A DNA stretch of 64,000 nt from Acidovorax delafieldii. Lineage in GTDB: Bacteria > Pseudomonadota > Gammaproteobacteria > Burkholderiales > Burkholderiaceae_C. The stretch is from positions 179,046 to 243,045 of the forward strand of contig DFQQ01000030.1 of assembly GCA_002377855.1 (NCBI GenBank), in the 5' to 3' direction. The translations under genes were made by a program, and so were the position numbers. Numbering within the stretch: the stretch's first letter is position 1; each line of letters opens with the position of its first letter. The notes under the pieces are model-generated. The model did not search any database. It was not told where the DNA came from and worked only from the letters and a program-made list of their open reading frames with translations. Shown piece by piece: positions 17,162 through 24,303 of the stretch.

Positions 17162-18455
17162 TCTCAATATCCCTCTGTTTGAACGCGCAAAGGCGCTGAT
17201 CCCTGGCGGCGTGAACTCGCCCGTGCGGGCTTTCAAGGCCGTGGGCGGCACACCCCGCTTCGTCAAGCGCGCGCAGGGCGCCTACTTCTGGGACGCCAAC
17301 GACCAGCGCTTCATCGACTACATCGGTTCCTGGGGCCCGATGATTCTGGGCCACGGCCACCCCGCGGTACTTGAAGCGGTGCAAAAGGCGGCACTCGAAG
17401 GCTTCAGCTTTGGCGCGCCCACCGAGCGCGAAGTGGAACTGGCCGAAGAAATCCTGAGCCTCGTGCCGTCCATGGAAATGATCCGCCTCGTCAGTTCGGG
17501 CACCGAGGCGGGCATGAGCGCCATTCGCCTCGCGCGCGGCGCCACGGGCCGCAGCAAGTTCATCAAGTTTGAAGGCTGCTACCACGGCCATGCGGATTCG
17601 CTGCTGGTCAAGGCCGGATCGGGCCTGGCCACGTTTGGCAATGCCACCAGCGCGGGTGTGCCACCTGAAGTGGTGCAGCACACCCTGGTGCTCGAATACA
17701 ACAACGTCGCGCAATTGGAAGAAGCCTTTGCCCTGCATGGCAAGGAGCTGGCCTGCGTGATGATCGAGCCCATTGCCGGCAACATGAACTTTGTGCGCGC
17801 CAGCGTGCCCTTCATGAAGCGCTGCCGCGAGCTGTGCACCGAGTACGGCGCGCTGCTGGTGCTCGACGAAGTGATGACGGGCTTCCGCGTAGCCCTGGGC
17901 AGCGCGCAAAGCGTGTACGCCAAGAGCATCCCCGGCTTCAAGCCCGACATCACCGTGCTGGGCAAGGTCATTGGCGGCGGCATGCCGCTGGCAGCCTTTG
18001 GCGGACCGCGCGCCATCATGGAACACCTGGCCCCGCTGGGCGGCGTGTACCAGGCCGGCACCCTGTCAGGCAACCCAGTGGCCACAGCATGCGGGCTGAC
18101 CACGCTGCGCGAGATCAAGAAGCCCGGCTTCTTCGATGCGTTGTCGGCCTCCACCCGCTCGCTGGTGGATGGGTTGGCGCAAGCCGCCAAGGAAGAAGGC
18201 GTGCCCTTCAGCGCCGATTGCGAAGGCGGCATGTTCGGCTTCTTCCTGCTGCCGGAGCTGCCCCAAAACTACCCCGCCGTGCTCAAGACCGACAGCGCCC
18301 GCTTCAATCAGCTGTTCCACGGCCTGCTCGACCGCGGCGTGTACATCGCCCCGGCGCTGTACGAAGCCGGCTTTGTCAGCGGGGCCCACACGGCCGATGA
18401 CATCGCTGCTACGGTCGCTGCTGCACGTCAAGTATTCAAAACACTATCAAAATAG
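17145..18455 (+). CDS. hemL: Glutamate-1-semialdehyde 2,1-aminomutase
   Basis: PLP enzyme converting glutamate-1-semialdehyde to 5-aminolevulinate in the C5 heme pathway; its partner hemA is also in this window (44.0 kb). The 436-residue protein has the usual start FERAKALIPGGVNSPVRAF, the PLP region LVLDEVMTGFR, and the Schiff-base Lys in ITVLGKVIGGGMP. Its start lies inside the thiD 3' end. The stop codon sits inside a dispersed two-hairpin repeat, which may also provide transcription termination. Confidence 0.97.
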   Translation: MTPSTDLNIPLFERAKALIPGGVNSPVRAFKAVGGTPRFVKRAQGAYFWDANDQRFIDYIGSWGPMILGHGHPAVLEAVQKAALEGFSFGAPTEREVELAEEILSLVPSMEMIRLVSSGTEAGMSAIRLARGATGRSKFIKFEGCYHGHADSLLVKAGSGLATFGNATSAGVPPEVVQHTLVLEYNNVAQLEEAFALHGKELACVMIEPIAGNMNFVRASVPFMKRCRELCTEYGALLVLDEVMTGFRVALGSAQSVYAKSIPGFKPDITVLGKVIGGGMPLAAFGGPRAIMEHLAPLGGVYQAGTLSGNPVATACGLTTLREIKKPGFFDALSASTRSLVDGLAQAAKEEGVPFSADCEGGMFGFFLLPELPQNYPAVLKTDSARFNQLFHGLLDRGVYIAPALYEAGFVSGAHTADDIAATVAAARQVFKTLSK

Positions 18456-18490
18456 TAGCTACTGGCGCTTATCGGATAAGCGCTAGAGCT
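18443..18490 (-). repeat. Two-hairpin dispersed repeat, copy 2
   Basis: In consensus orientation (minus strand) the stems are GCGCTT/AAGCGC with loop ATCCGAT, linker CAGTA, then GCTAC/ATAGT with loop TATTTTG. The outer hairpin overlaps the hemL stop codon (18453-18455). Confidence 0.85.
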
Positions 18491-18500
18491 CTTTTTTATT
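18461..18500 (+). terminator. Possible hemL terminator supplied by repeat copy 2
   Basis: On the plus strand the GC-rich stem AGCGCTTAT/ATAAGCGCT (roughly 18464-18484) is followed after AGAGC by a run of T (18491-18497). That resembles an intrinsic terminator a few bases after hemL. Confidence 0.5.
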
Positions 18501-18535
18501 TGAATCTGTAGCAGAGGCGACACCGCCTCTGCCCG

Positions 18536-18553
18536 CTTCACACCATCGTCATT
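18536..18553 (+). promoter_or_regulatory. Possible Pho box upstream of phoD
   Basis: Two 7-mers, CTTCACA (18536-18542) and CGTCATT (18547-18553), are separated by 4 nt. This gives the 11-bp period of PhoB sites (consensus CTGTCAT). It lies about 40 bp before the phoD start. It is weaker than the ugp site. Confidence 0.4.
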
Positions 18554-18594
18554 TGGCGCAGGCAGTCTTGGGTGTTTTACCCACCGCCTGAGCC

Positions 18595-20340
18595 ATGACC
18601 GACAAACTCCTCTCCTCCCCCCACCCCATCCGCGACGCCGCCGAGGCCAACCCCAGCCGCCGCCGCTTTGTGCGCCAGATGGGCCTGGCCGCTGCGGCCC
18701 TGGGCACGCTGCCGCTGGCCGCCTGTGGCGGTGGTGACGATGCACCCGCCGTGCAGTTTGCCCACGGCATCGCCAGCGGCGACCCCCTGGCCGACCGCGT
18801 GATGCTGTGGACACGCGTCACGCCGCCGGTGGGCCACACGGGGGATATTCCCGTGGAATGGGAAGTAGCCACCGACAGCGCCTTCACCGCCATCGTGGGC
18901 CAAGGCCAAACCACAGCGCTGGCCAGCAAGGACTTCACCGTCAAGGTCGATGCCACGGGGCTGAAATCCGCCACCGCGTACCACTACCGCTTCCGCGCGT
19001 ATGCAGCCACCTCGCCTGCCGGCCGCACCCGCACCTTGCCCACCGGCAGCGTCGCTCAGGTCAAGCTGGCGGTGTTCTCGTGTGCCAATTACCCGGCGGG
19101 CTACTTCAATGTGTACGCGCATGCCGCCAAGCGTGGCGACCTGGACGCCACGGTGCACCTGGGCGACTACCTCTACGAATACGGTCAAGGCGGGTACGCA
19201 TCGGCCAACGCCAGCGCCCTGGGCCGCTTGTCTGCGCCCGCCAATGAGATCGTGAGCCTGGCGGACTACCGCCAGCGCCACGCTCAGTACAAGACCGACC
19301 CCGACCTGCAGGCCCTGCACGCCGCTGCCCCCATGATTGCCGTGTGGGACGACCACGAAATCACCAACGACACCTGGAGCGCAGGCGCTGAAAACCACCA
19401 AAGCGCCACCGAGGGCAGCTTCAGCGCCCGCAAGGCAGCCGCCATGCAGGCCTATCACGAGTGGATGCCCACCCGCAACGCCCAACCCGAGCTGATCTAC
19501 CGCAGCTTTGCCTTTGGCAACCTGATGGCGCTGCACATGCTGGACACCCGTGTGGTGGCGCGGGATGAACAGCTGGACTACAGCAAGTTCTTCACTGCCA
19601 CCGGCTTCGACGCAGCCGGCTTCACGGCGGCCGTGGGCAGCACCACCCGCCAGTTGCTGGGCAACACGCAGACCCAGTGGCTGCAGCAGCAGATGGCCGC
19701 TTCCAGCGCCACTTGGCAGGTACTGGGCCAGCAGGTGCTGATGGGGCGCATGAACATCCCTGCGCCTATTCTGCTGGGCACGCTGCAACCGGGCGCTGGC
19801 GTCACGGTCAGCCAGTACGCTGCCCTGGTGGCCCGCGCACGCACCAATCCGGCCAGCCTCACGCCCGCAGAGCAAGCCATCCTGGCGCAGCCCTCCATCC
19901 CCTACAACCTTGACGCCTGGGACGGCTACCAGGCCGCGCGCGAAACCGTGCTGGCCACCTCGCGCAGCCTGGGCAAGAACCTGGTGGTGCTGTCGGGCGA
20001 CACCCACAACGCCTGGGCCAACGAACTGCAAGACCGCAGCGGCAATGCCGTGGGCGTGGAGTTCGCCACCTCGTCCGTCACGTCGCCCGGTTTTGAGGAA
20101 TACCTGCCCAACGAAAACCCCGCCACGCTGGCGGGCGCGCTGCAGCAGCTGATTGCGCCCCTCAAATACTGCGACACCTCACGCCGCGGCTACATGGTGC
20201 TCACCGCCACGGCCAGCGAGTGCCGTGCCGACTGGGTCTATGTCAGCACCATCACCAGCCGCAACTACACCGCCAGCACCGACAAATCGCTCAAGGTGGT
20301 GGCTGGCGCCGCAGGCATGGGCCGCATCGTCGCGGCCTGA
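18595..20340 (+). CDS. phoD: PhoD-family alkaline phosphatase/phosphodiesterase, Tat-exported lipoprotein-like
   Basis: 581-residue metallophosphoesterase predicted to release phosphate from organic esters outside the cytoplasm. The N-terminus has a Tat signal (SRRRFVRQMGLAAAALG) and a following LAACGG, a possible lipobox. The PhoD N-terminal domain (about 45-145) begins QFAHGIASGDPLADRVMLWT. Metal-site motifs are FSCANY, HLGDYLYEYG, AVWDDHEITND and LSGDTHNAWAN. A Pho-box-like repeat precedes it. Substrate preference (monoester or diester) cannot be told from the sequence. Confidence 0.9.
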   Translation: MTDKLLSSPHPIRDAAEANPSRRRFVRQMGLAAAALGTLPLAACGGGDDAPAVQFAHGIASGDPLADRVMLWTRVTPPVGHTGDIPVEWEVATDSAFTAIVGQGQTTALASKDFTVKVDATGLKSATAYHYRFRAYAATSPAGRTRTLPTGSVAQVKLAVFSCANYPAGYFNVYAHAAKRGDLDATVHLGDYLYEYGQGGYASANASALGRLSAPANEIVSLADYRQRHAQYKTDPDLQALHAAAPMIAVWDDHEITNDTWSAGAENHQSATEGSFSARKAAAMQAYHEWMPTRNAQPELIYRSFAFGNLMALHMLDTRVVARDEQLDYSKFFTATGFDAAGFTAAVGSTTRQLLGNTQTQWLQQQMAASSATWQVLGQQVLMGRMNIPAPILLGTLQPGAGVTVSQYAALVARARTNPASLTPAEQAILAQPSIPYNLDAWDGYQAARETVLATSRSLGKNLVVLSGDTHNAWANELQDRSGNAVGVEFATSSVTSPGFEEYLPNENPATLAGALQQLIAPLKYCDTSRRGYMVLTATASECRADWVYVSTITSRNYTASTDKSLKVVAGAAGMGRIVAA

Positions 20341-20356
20341 GGGCCAGCCGCGCAGC

Positions 20357-20700
20357 ACCCACCTCCGTTCACACTGAGCCTGTCGAAACGCTGCACAAGA
20401 CTGCGCCCTGGCTTCGACAGGCTCAGCCCGAACGGTTGGAGGTGGGCTCGCGGAAAGCGCGTTCACAGGCAACTGCGCCGCACACCCCCGCCCCGTTCAC
20501 CCTGAGCTTGTCGAATGGCAAGCACAACCTGAGCCCCCGCTTCCACAGGCTCAGCCCGAACGGCTGGGGGTGGGCTCGCGGAAAGCGCGTTCACAGGCAA
20601 CTGCGCCGCACACCCCCGCCCCGTTCACCCTGAGCTTGTCGAAGGGCAAGCACAACCTGAGCCCCCGCTTCCACAGGCTCAGCCCGAACGGTTGGGGTTC
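20357..20700 (+). repeat. Tandem array of REP-like palindromes, 128-bp period
   Basis: Three successive copies begin at about 20357, 20481 and 20609. Each has arms GTTCAC(C/A)CTGAGC(T/C)TGTCGAA and a complementary TTCC/GACAGGCTCAGCCCGAACGG, so each can fold into a long hairpin. Between copies the same ~40-bp spacer recurs (GGGCTCGCGGAAAGCGCGTT then CACAGGCAACTGCGCCG), so copies B and C are an exact-period duplication. The CTGAGCTTGTCGAA / TTCGACAGGCTCAG core is a widespread extragenic palindrome in GC-rich proteobacteria. A short GGTTCTGGCTA duplication follows at about 20695-20720. No gene is visible in 20341-20774. Confidence 0.85.
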
Positions 20701-20774
20701 TGGCTAGGGTTCTGGCTAGAGTTCTGATAGCGGTTGGATGGATCGCCAACACGATGCCAGACAACACCCCGCCG

Positions 20775-21554
20775 CTACAGCAACCCCCGCAGCTCGCGCG
20801 CTGCCTCCTGCAGCAGCGGCAGCATGTCGCGCTGCAAGGTCTGCGCCTGCATCTGCTGGGGTGATGCCACCACGTTGAGCGCCGCCACCGTGTGGCCCTG
20901 CAGGTTGCGCAGCGGCACCGCCAGGGCGTGCACGCCCAGCTCGTGCTCTTCCACCGCCAGACAAAAATCATCGCGCCGCGCCTGGGCCACCACCTTGCGC
21001 AAAGCGCTGCGCTGCGTGACGGTATGGGGTGTGAGCCGTTGCAGCGCGCAGGCCTGCAGCCACTGCGTGAATTCGGCCATGGGCAGTGCCGCCAACAGCA
21101 CCCGCCCCGTGGATGTGGGGTGCGCGGGCAACCGCGCGCCCAAGTGCAGACCGTAAGCCATGGTGCGCGACGGCGCGCCATACACCCCGCTGCGCGCCAC
21201 GATCACCACCTCATCCCCGTCCAGCACCACGGCAGAGAACGACTGCTGCGTCTGCGCCGCCAGCCGGTTCAGCGTGGGCTGAAGCACGCGCGGCAGGCGG
21301 GCTGAGGCGAGGTAGCTGCCCGAAAAGCGCAGCACCTTTGGCGCCAGCCAGAAGTAGCTGCCGTCCGTCTCCAGATACCCCAGGTGCGCCAGCGTGAGCA
21401 GATGCCTGCGCGCCGCCGCCCGCGTCAGGCCCGTGCGCTGCGCAGCCAGCGTGGCATTGAGCCGCTGGCGCTCGGTGTCAAAACTCTCCAGCACCGCCAT
21501 GCCCTTGGCCATGCCTTCGATGAGGTCGGACTTGGCGATGGGAAAAGTGGTCAT
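20775..21554 (-). CDS. pobR: IclR-family regulator, probable PobR
   Basis: 259-residue transcription regulator. An N-terminal winged helix-turn-helix (about 10-75) is followed by the IclR effector domain with FSAVVLDGDEVVIVAR, GARLPAHPTSTGRVLLA and HALAVPLRNLQGHTVAALNV. It is divergent from pobA, the arrangement of PobR/PcaU-type activators of aromatic catabolism, so control of 4-hydroxybenzoate hydroxylase is likely. Effector identity is inferred from context. The start ATG 21554 fits the usual length. A 10-bp inverted repeat nearer pobA is a candidate binding site. Confidence 0.8.
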   Translation of the reverse strand: MTTFPIAKSDLIEGMAKGMAVLESFDTERQRLNATLAAQRTGLTRAAARRHLLTLAHLGYLETDGSYFWLAPKVLRFSGSYLASARLPRVLQPTLNRLAAQTQQSFSAVVLDGDEVVIVARSGVYGAPSRTMAYGLHLGARLPAHPTSTGRVLLAALPMAEFTQWLQACALQRLTPHTVTQRSALRKVVAQARRDDFCLAVEEHELGVHALAVPLRNLQGHTVAALNVVASPQQMQAQTLQRDMLPLLQEAARELRGLL

Positions 21555-21639
21555 GGATGAATTCCTGCAGTTGCTGGGGTGCCTTGATGCCTTGCACAGC
21601 CCCCCACGGAAGTGCTATTGATCCGGCATGACCCCCCTT

Positions 21640-21705
21640 GATCCGTTCAAGCTGAGCTTGTCTAAGCGCGGCGCAGGGCTTGGGCAAGCTCAGTCCGAGC
21701 GGATC
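21640..21705 (+). repeat. REP-like palindrome, diverged solitary copy
   Basis: Arms GATCCGTTCAAGCTGAGCTTG (from 21640) and CAAGCTCAGTCCGAGCGGATC (to 21705) are imperfect inverted repeats related to the 20.4-20.7 kb array, with the outer GATC extended. It sits between the IclR gene and pobA, about 85 bp from the regulator start. Confidence 0.7.
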
Positions 21706-21817
21706 GTTGAAGTTCAAAGATGCATGCACCATAAAACGCCCCATACGGCTGCGCGACCACCCGCCACCTCAACAGGAGCAGCCCGCACCGGGCTTCATGA
21801 CACATGTCAATTGCTGC

Positions 21818-21848
21818 GCGATGATCGCACAACGCAACCGATCATCGC
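21818..21848 (+). promoter_or_regulatory. Candidate operator of the pobR-pobA intergenic region
   Basis: A perfect 10-bp inverted repeat GCGATGATCG / CGATCATCGC has an 11-nt spacer and lies about 100 bp upstream of pobA. IclR activators of this class bind paired 10-bp palindromic repeats between the divergent genes. Apart from this and the REP-like palindrome, I see nothing else in 21555-21948. Confidence 0.6.
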
Positions 21849-21948
21849 ACGCTATCGAGCCCAGCCACTGGCCGCAGAACGCCTGGGAACCTACGCTCAA
21901 CCCCGTTGATTTCCAAGATCCAAATGATCCATAACGAGGTCCAGAGAC

Positions 21949-23133
21949 ATGCGAACCCAAGTTGCCATCATCGGTGCAGGCCCTGCGGGTCTGCTGCTCG
22001 GCCAGTTGCTGCACCAATCCGGCATCGACGCCGTCATCATCGAGCAGCGCAGCCCCAGCCACGTGCTCAGCCGCATACGCGCTGGCGTGCTGGAGCAGGT
22101 CACCATGGACTTGCTGGACCAGGCAGGCGTGAGCGCCCGCGCCCACGCCGAAGGCCTGCCGCACGATGGCTTTGAGCTGCTGTTCAAGGGCAAACGCCAC
22201 CGCATCAACATGCACCAGTTGACGGGCGGCAGCCGCGTCACGGTGTACGGCCAGACCGAAGTGACGCAAGACCTGATGGACGCCCGCGCCGCCGCAGGCC
22301 TGACCACGGTGTACGAAGCCGCCAACGTGCAAGTGCACGACTTTGACGGTGCCACGCCGCGCGTCACGTACGAGAAAGACGATCAGACCCATACCCTCAC
22401 CTGCGACTTCATCGCGGGCTGCGACGGCTTTCACGGCGTGTGCCGCGCCAGCGTGCCAGAAGATGCCATCCTCACTTACGAGCGCGTGTACCCCTTTGGC
22501 TGGCTGGGCCTGCTGGCCGACGTGAAGCCCGTGGCGCACGAGCTGATCTACGCCCACACCGACTGGGGCTTTGCGCTGTGCAGCATGCGCAGCAACACCC
22601 GCAGCCGCTACTACCTGCAAGTGCCACTGACCGACAAGGTGGAGAACTGGAGCGACGACGCCTTCTGGGCCGAGATGCGCAACCGCCTGGACCCCGAAGC
22701 CCGCGAGAACCTGACCACCGGCCCCTCGCTCGAAAAGAGCATCACCTCCCTGCGCAGCTTTGTGGCCGAGCCCATGCGCTTTGGCAGCCTGTTCCTGGCG
22801 GGCGACGCCGCCCACATCGTGCCCCCCACCGGCGCCAAGGGCCTGAACCTCGCCGCCAGCGACGTGGGCTACCTGTGGAACGCGCTGGCCGACTTCTACA
22901 ACGATCAATCCCGTGCAGGCATCGACACCTACTCCGACCGCTGCCTGCGCCGCGTATGGCGCGCCGAGCGGTTCTCGTGGTGGTTCACCTCGCTGATGCA
23001 CCACTTCCCAGAGACCGGCTCGTTTGACCAGAAGATGCAGGAGGCGGAGCTGGATTACCTGGTGAATTCTGAAGCTGCTTCTCGGTCGCTGGCAGAGAAC
23101 TATGTGGGGTTGCCGATGAATTTTGGTGCGTGA
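21949..23133 (+). CDS. pobA: 4-hydroxybenzoate 3-monooxygenase
   Basis: FAD- and NAD(P)H-dependent hydroxylase making protocatechuate from 4-hydroxybenzoate. The 394-residue protein has the FAD motif AIIGAGPAGLLLGQLL, the DG-type motif CDFIAGCDGFHGVCR and the second FAD motif FLAGDAAHIVPPTGAKGLNLA. Tyr residues near SRYYLQVP and the SRIRAGVLEQ segment are typical of PobA substrate-site regions. The start has AGGTCCAGAGAC upstream. A divergent IclR regulator supports aromatic-acid induction. Confidence 0.96.
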   Translation: MRTQVAIIGAGPAGLLLGQLLHQSGIDAVIIEQRSPSHVLSRIRAGVLEQVTMDLLDQAGVSARAHAEGLPHDGFELLFKGKRHRINMHQLTGGSRVTVYGQTEVTQDLMDARAAAGLTTVYEAANVQVHDFDGATPRVTYEKDDQTHTLTCDFIAGCDGFHGVCRASVPEDAILTYERVYPFGWLGLLADVKPVAHELIYAHTDWGFALCSMRSNTRSRYYLQVPLTDKVENWSDDAFWAEMRNRLDPEARENLTTGPSLEKSITSLRSFVAEPMRFGSLFLAGDAAHIVPPTGAKGLNLAASDVGYLWNALADFYNDQSRAGIDTYSDRCLRRVWRAERFSWWFTSLMHHFPETGSFDQKMQEAELDYLVNSEAASRSLAENYVGLPMNFGA

Positions 23134-23146
23134 TTTAGCATCACCC

Positions 23147-23197
23147 TGCTACTAAAAATATAGCTTCCTGCGCTTTATTGATAAGCGCTGGAGGCTA
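23147..23197 (-). repeat. Two-hairpin dispersed repeat, copy 3
   Basis: Consensus orientation is minus. Stem GCGCTT/AAGCGC with loop ATCAATA, linker AGGAA, then GCTAT/GTAGC with loop ATTTTTA. It begins 14 nt after the pobA stop. Confidence 0.85.
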
Positions 23198-23208
23198 TTT
23201 TTATTGCA

Positions 23209-23568
23209 AGGACTGCTTTATCAAAGAAGCGGATGGGGAGTTCAACGGGGTTCAGCTCTAGCACCACAAACAGTGTTTGAGACGGAAGACTCGCTCCGAC
23301 ATGGGCTCTGAGCCCGCATTCAAAATGCACACCCGGAAGTCGTCGCTGGCTGACTGCACGCTGCAGTGGAATATCCCGATGCCTGCCTACGGCTAGCTAC
23401 AGTTGGCTGACGCAAAGCGTGCAGGGTTTCACGGAATTTTTATACCTAGACGTTTGAACAGGTCATCCCTTGAAAACCTAGACTGCAAGCCGCGTTCAGG
23501 AGAAATGAGTGTCCAGAATATCACGCACGTTCCAGTTTATCCCGCAGGTTTTGCGGGATACATCACGT
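23209..23568. other. Non-coding stretch before the integron cassette
   Basis: About 360 bp with no convincing gene. It is AT-richer than its surroundings. An 8-bp stem ATCCCGCA/TGCGGGAT (23539-23559) lies 9 bp before the cassette junction. I find no complete attC, no attI-like sequence and no integrase fragment. A weak frame continuing upstream of the DUF4303 ATG crosses the junction and is not supported. Confidence 0.6.
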
Positions 23569-24233
23569 TAGCCACACAGAAAATGACATCACACGATCAG
23601 CTACAGGCATGGCTCAACAGCGATGCACCCGAACTTGTGGCGGCGATAGCTGCCGACATTCAGCGTCACGTTTGCGAGCTCCGATCATCGGGCGATTCGT
23701 TTTACGGCTACGCAGCACTTCCCGGTGATTACTGTACCCAGCCTAATCCCGCGTCACTCGTTGTTGCATTCAATCGTGAGTCGGATCTCGCGGCTGAACA
23801 CTCGAACGAACCGTACTATCGATACTCTGTTGACGAATGGCAGAACTATGTTCGTGACGGCTTCGAAAACACCAATTCCGCGCTGGAATCACAACTGTCT
23901 GAGTTCAAGAAACTCCACACACGTGCTGAAGACAGCTACCAACTAGATAAACACGAAATCGCGTTCATAGCAAAAACAAATCGAGCTGTTCTGAAGGCTC
24001 TGATGGAACTGAAGACAAATAGAACATTCGCCGACGGAACGTACCTGATCATTTGGTTCTCCGATTCTGAAGATGAAATCATGAACGAATCCGCAAGGGC
24101 TCTCAATACCGCTCAGATCTACGAACAGTACGCTTCCGAATTCCATGCAGGCGGCTAACATGACGCTCGACCTCGCTCCCTTAGGTCGCTGGACGCTGCG
24201 CGATAAAGTCGCGCAGCGCCGGTCAGCTCTACG
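23569..24233 (+). mobile_element. Solitary integron gene cassette
   Basis: 665-bp unit bounded on the left by G^TTAGCC (23568-23574) and on the right by G^TTGAGC (24233-24239). The left boundary TTAGCC is the exact complement of the cassette's own R'' box GGCTAAC (24153-24159). This is expected because the circular form reunites R'' with the bases now at the 5' end. The single gene starts 14 nt inside the cassette and its stop lies in R''. No integrase or second cassette is recognisable in the window. Confidence 0.85.
23583..24158 (+). CDS. DUF4303-like hypothetical protein (cassette-borne)
   Basis: 191-residue soluble protein without signal or membrane segment. It resembles the DUF4303 family: an N-terminal helix, then FYGYAALPGD, a YYRYSVDEWQNY segment typical of that family, and a C-terminal LIIWFSDSEDEIMNESARALN block. 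The function is unknown. ATG 23583 is chosen because it follows the cassette boundary by 14 nt, the usual distance; an in-frame extension upstream would cross the recombination junction. Base composition is clearly AT-richer than that of its neighbours, consistent with acquisition. The stop TAA is embedded in the attC R'' box. Confidence 0.8.
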   Translation: MTSHDQLQAWLNSDAPELVAAIAADIQRHVCELRSSGDSFYGYAALPGDYCTQPNPASLVVAFNRESDLAAEHSNEPYYRYSVDEWQNYVRDGFENTNSALESQLSEFKKLHTRAEDSYQLDKHEIAFIAKTNRAVLKALMELKTNRTFADGTYLIIWFSDSEDEIMNESARALNTAQIYEQYASEFHAGG

Positions 24234-24239
24234 TTGAGC
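24153..24239 (+). other. attC recombination site of the cassette
   Basis: 87-bp site with full architecture. R'' is GGCTAAC (24153-24159), with 5-nt spacer ATGAC. L'' is GCTCGACC (24165-24172). A 48-nt central part contains the 9-bp hairpin GCTGCGCGA/TCGCGCAGC (24195-24217). L' is GGTCAGC (24221-24227), with 5-nt spacer TCTAC, and R' is GTTGAGC (24233-24239). L'' pairs perfectly with L' except for one extra C, the extrahelical base expected on the L'' side. Confidence 0.9.
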
Positions 24240-24303
24240 GCCCGCTTTCATCTGTAGCAACAAACAGCACTTTGTCGCCCCACAAAACAGGGGCAGATCA
24301 CCA

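Noticed and set aside
18511..18532. A perfect 9-bp hairpin GCAGAGGCG/CGCCTCTGC before phoD, as a terminator
   Set aside because: It is not followed by a T run on the plus strand and none lies adjacent on the minus strand; the role is unclear, so it is not listed as a feature.
20357..20700. CRISPR array
   Set aside because: The units are 128-bp palindromes with identical spacers and no cas genes, which is a REP-like tandem duplication rather than CRISPR.
23402..23408. GTTGGCT as a second cassette boundary
   Set aside because: It deviates from GTTRRRY, and there is no R''/L'' partner or attC-like fold upstream, so an additional cassette is not supported.
23539..23559. The hairpin ATCCCGCA/TGCGGGAT as a terminator
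   Set aside because: No T tract follows on either strand.
23403..23582. Upstream in-frame extension of the DUF4303 gene
   Set aside because: It crosses the cassette junction at 23568/23569, lacks a good ribosome-binding site and shows no family similarity before the ATG at 23583.
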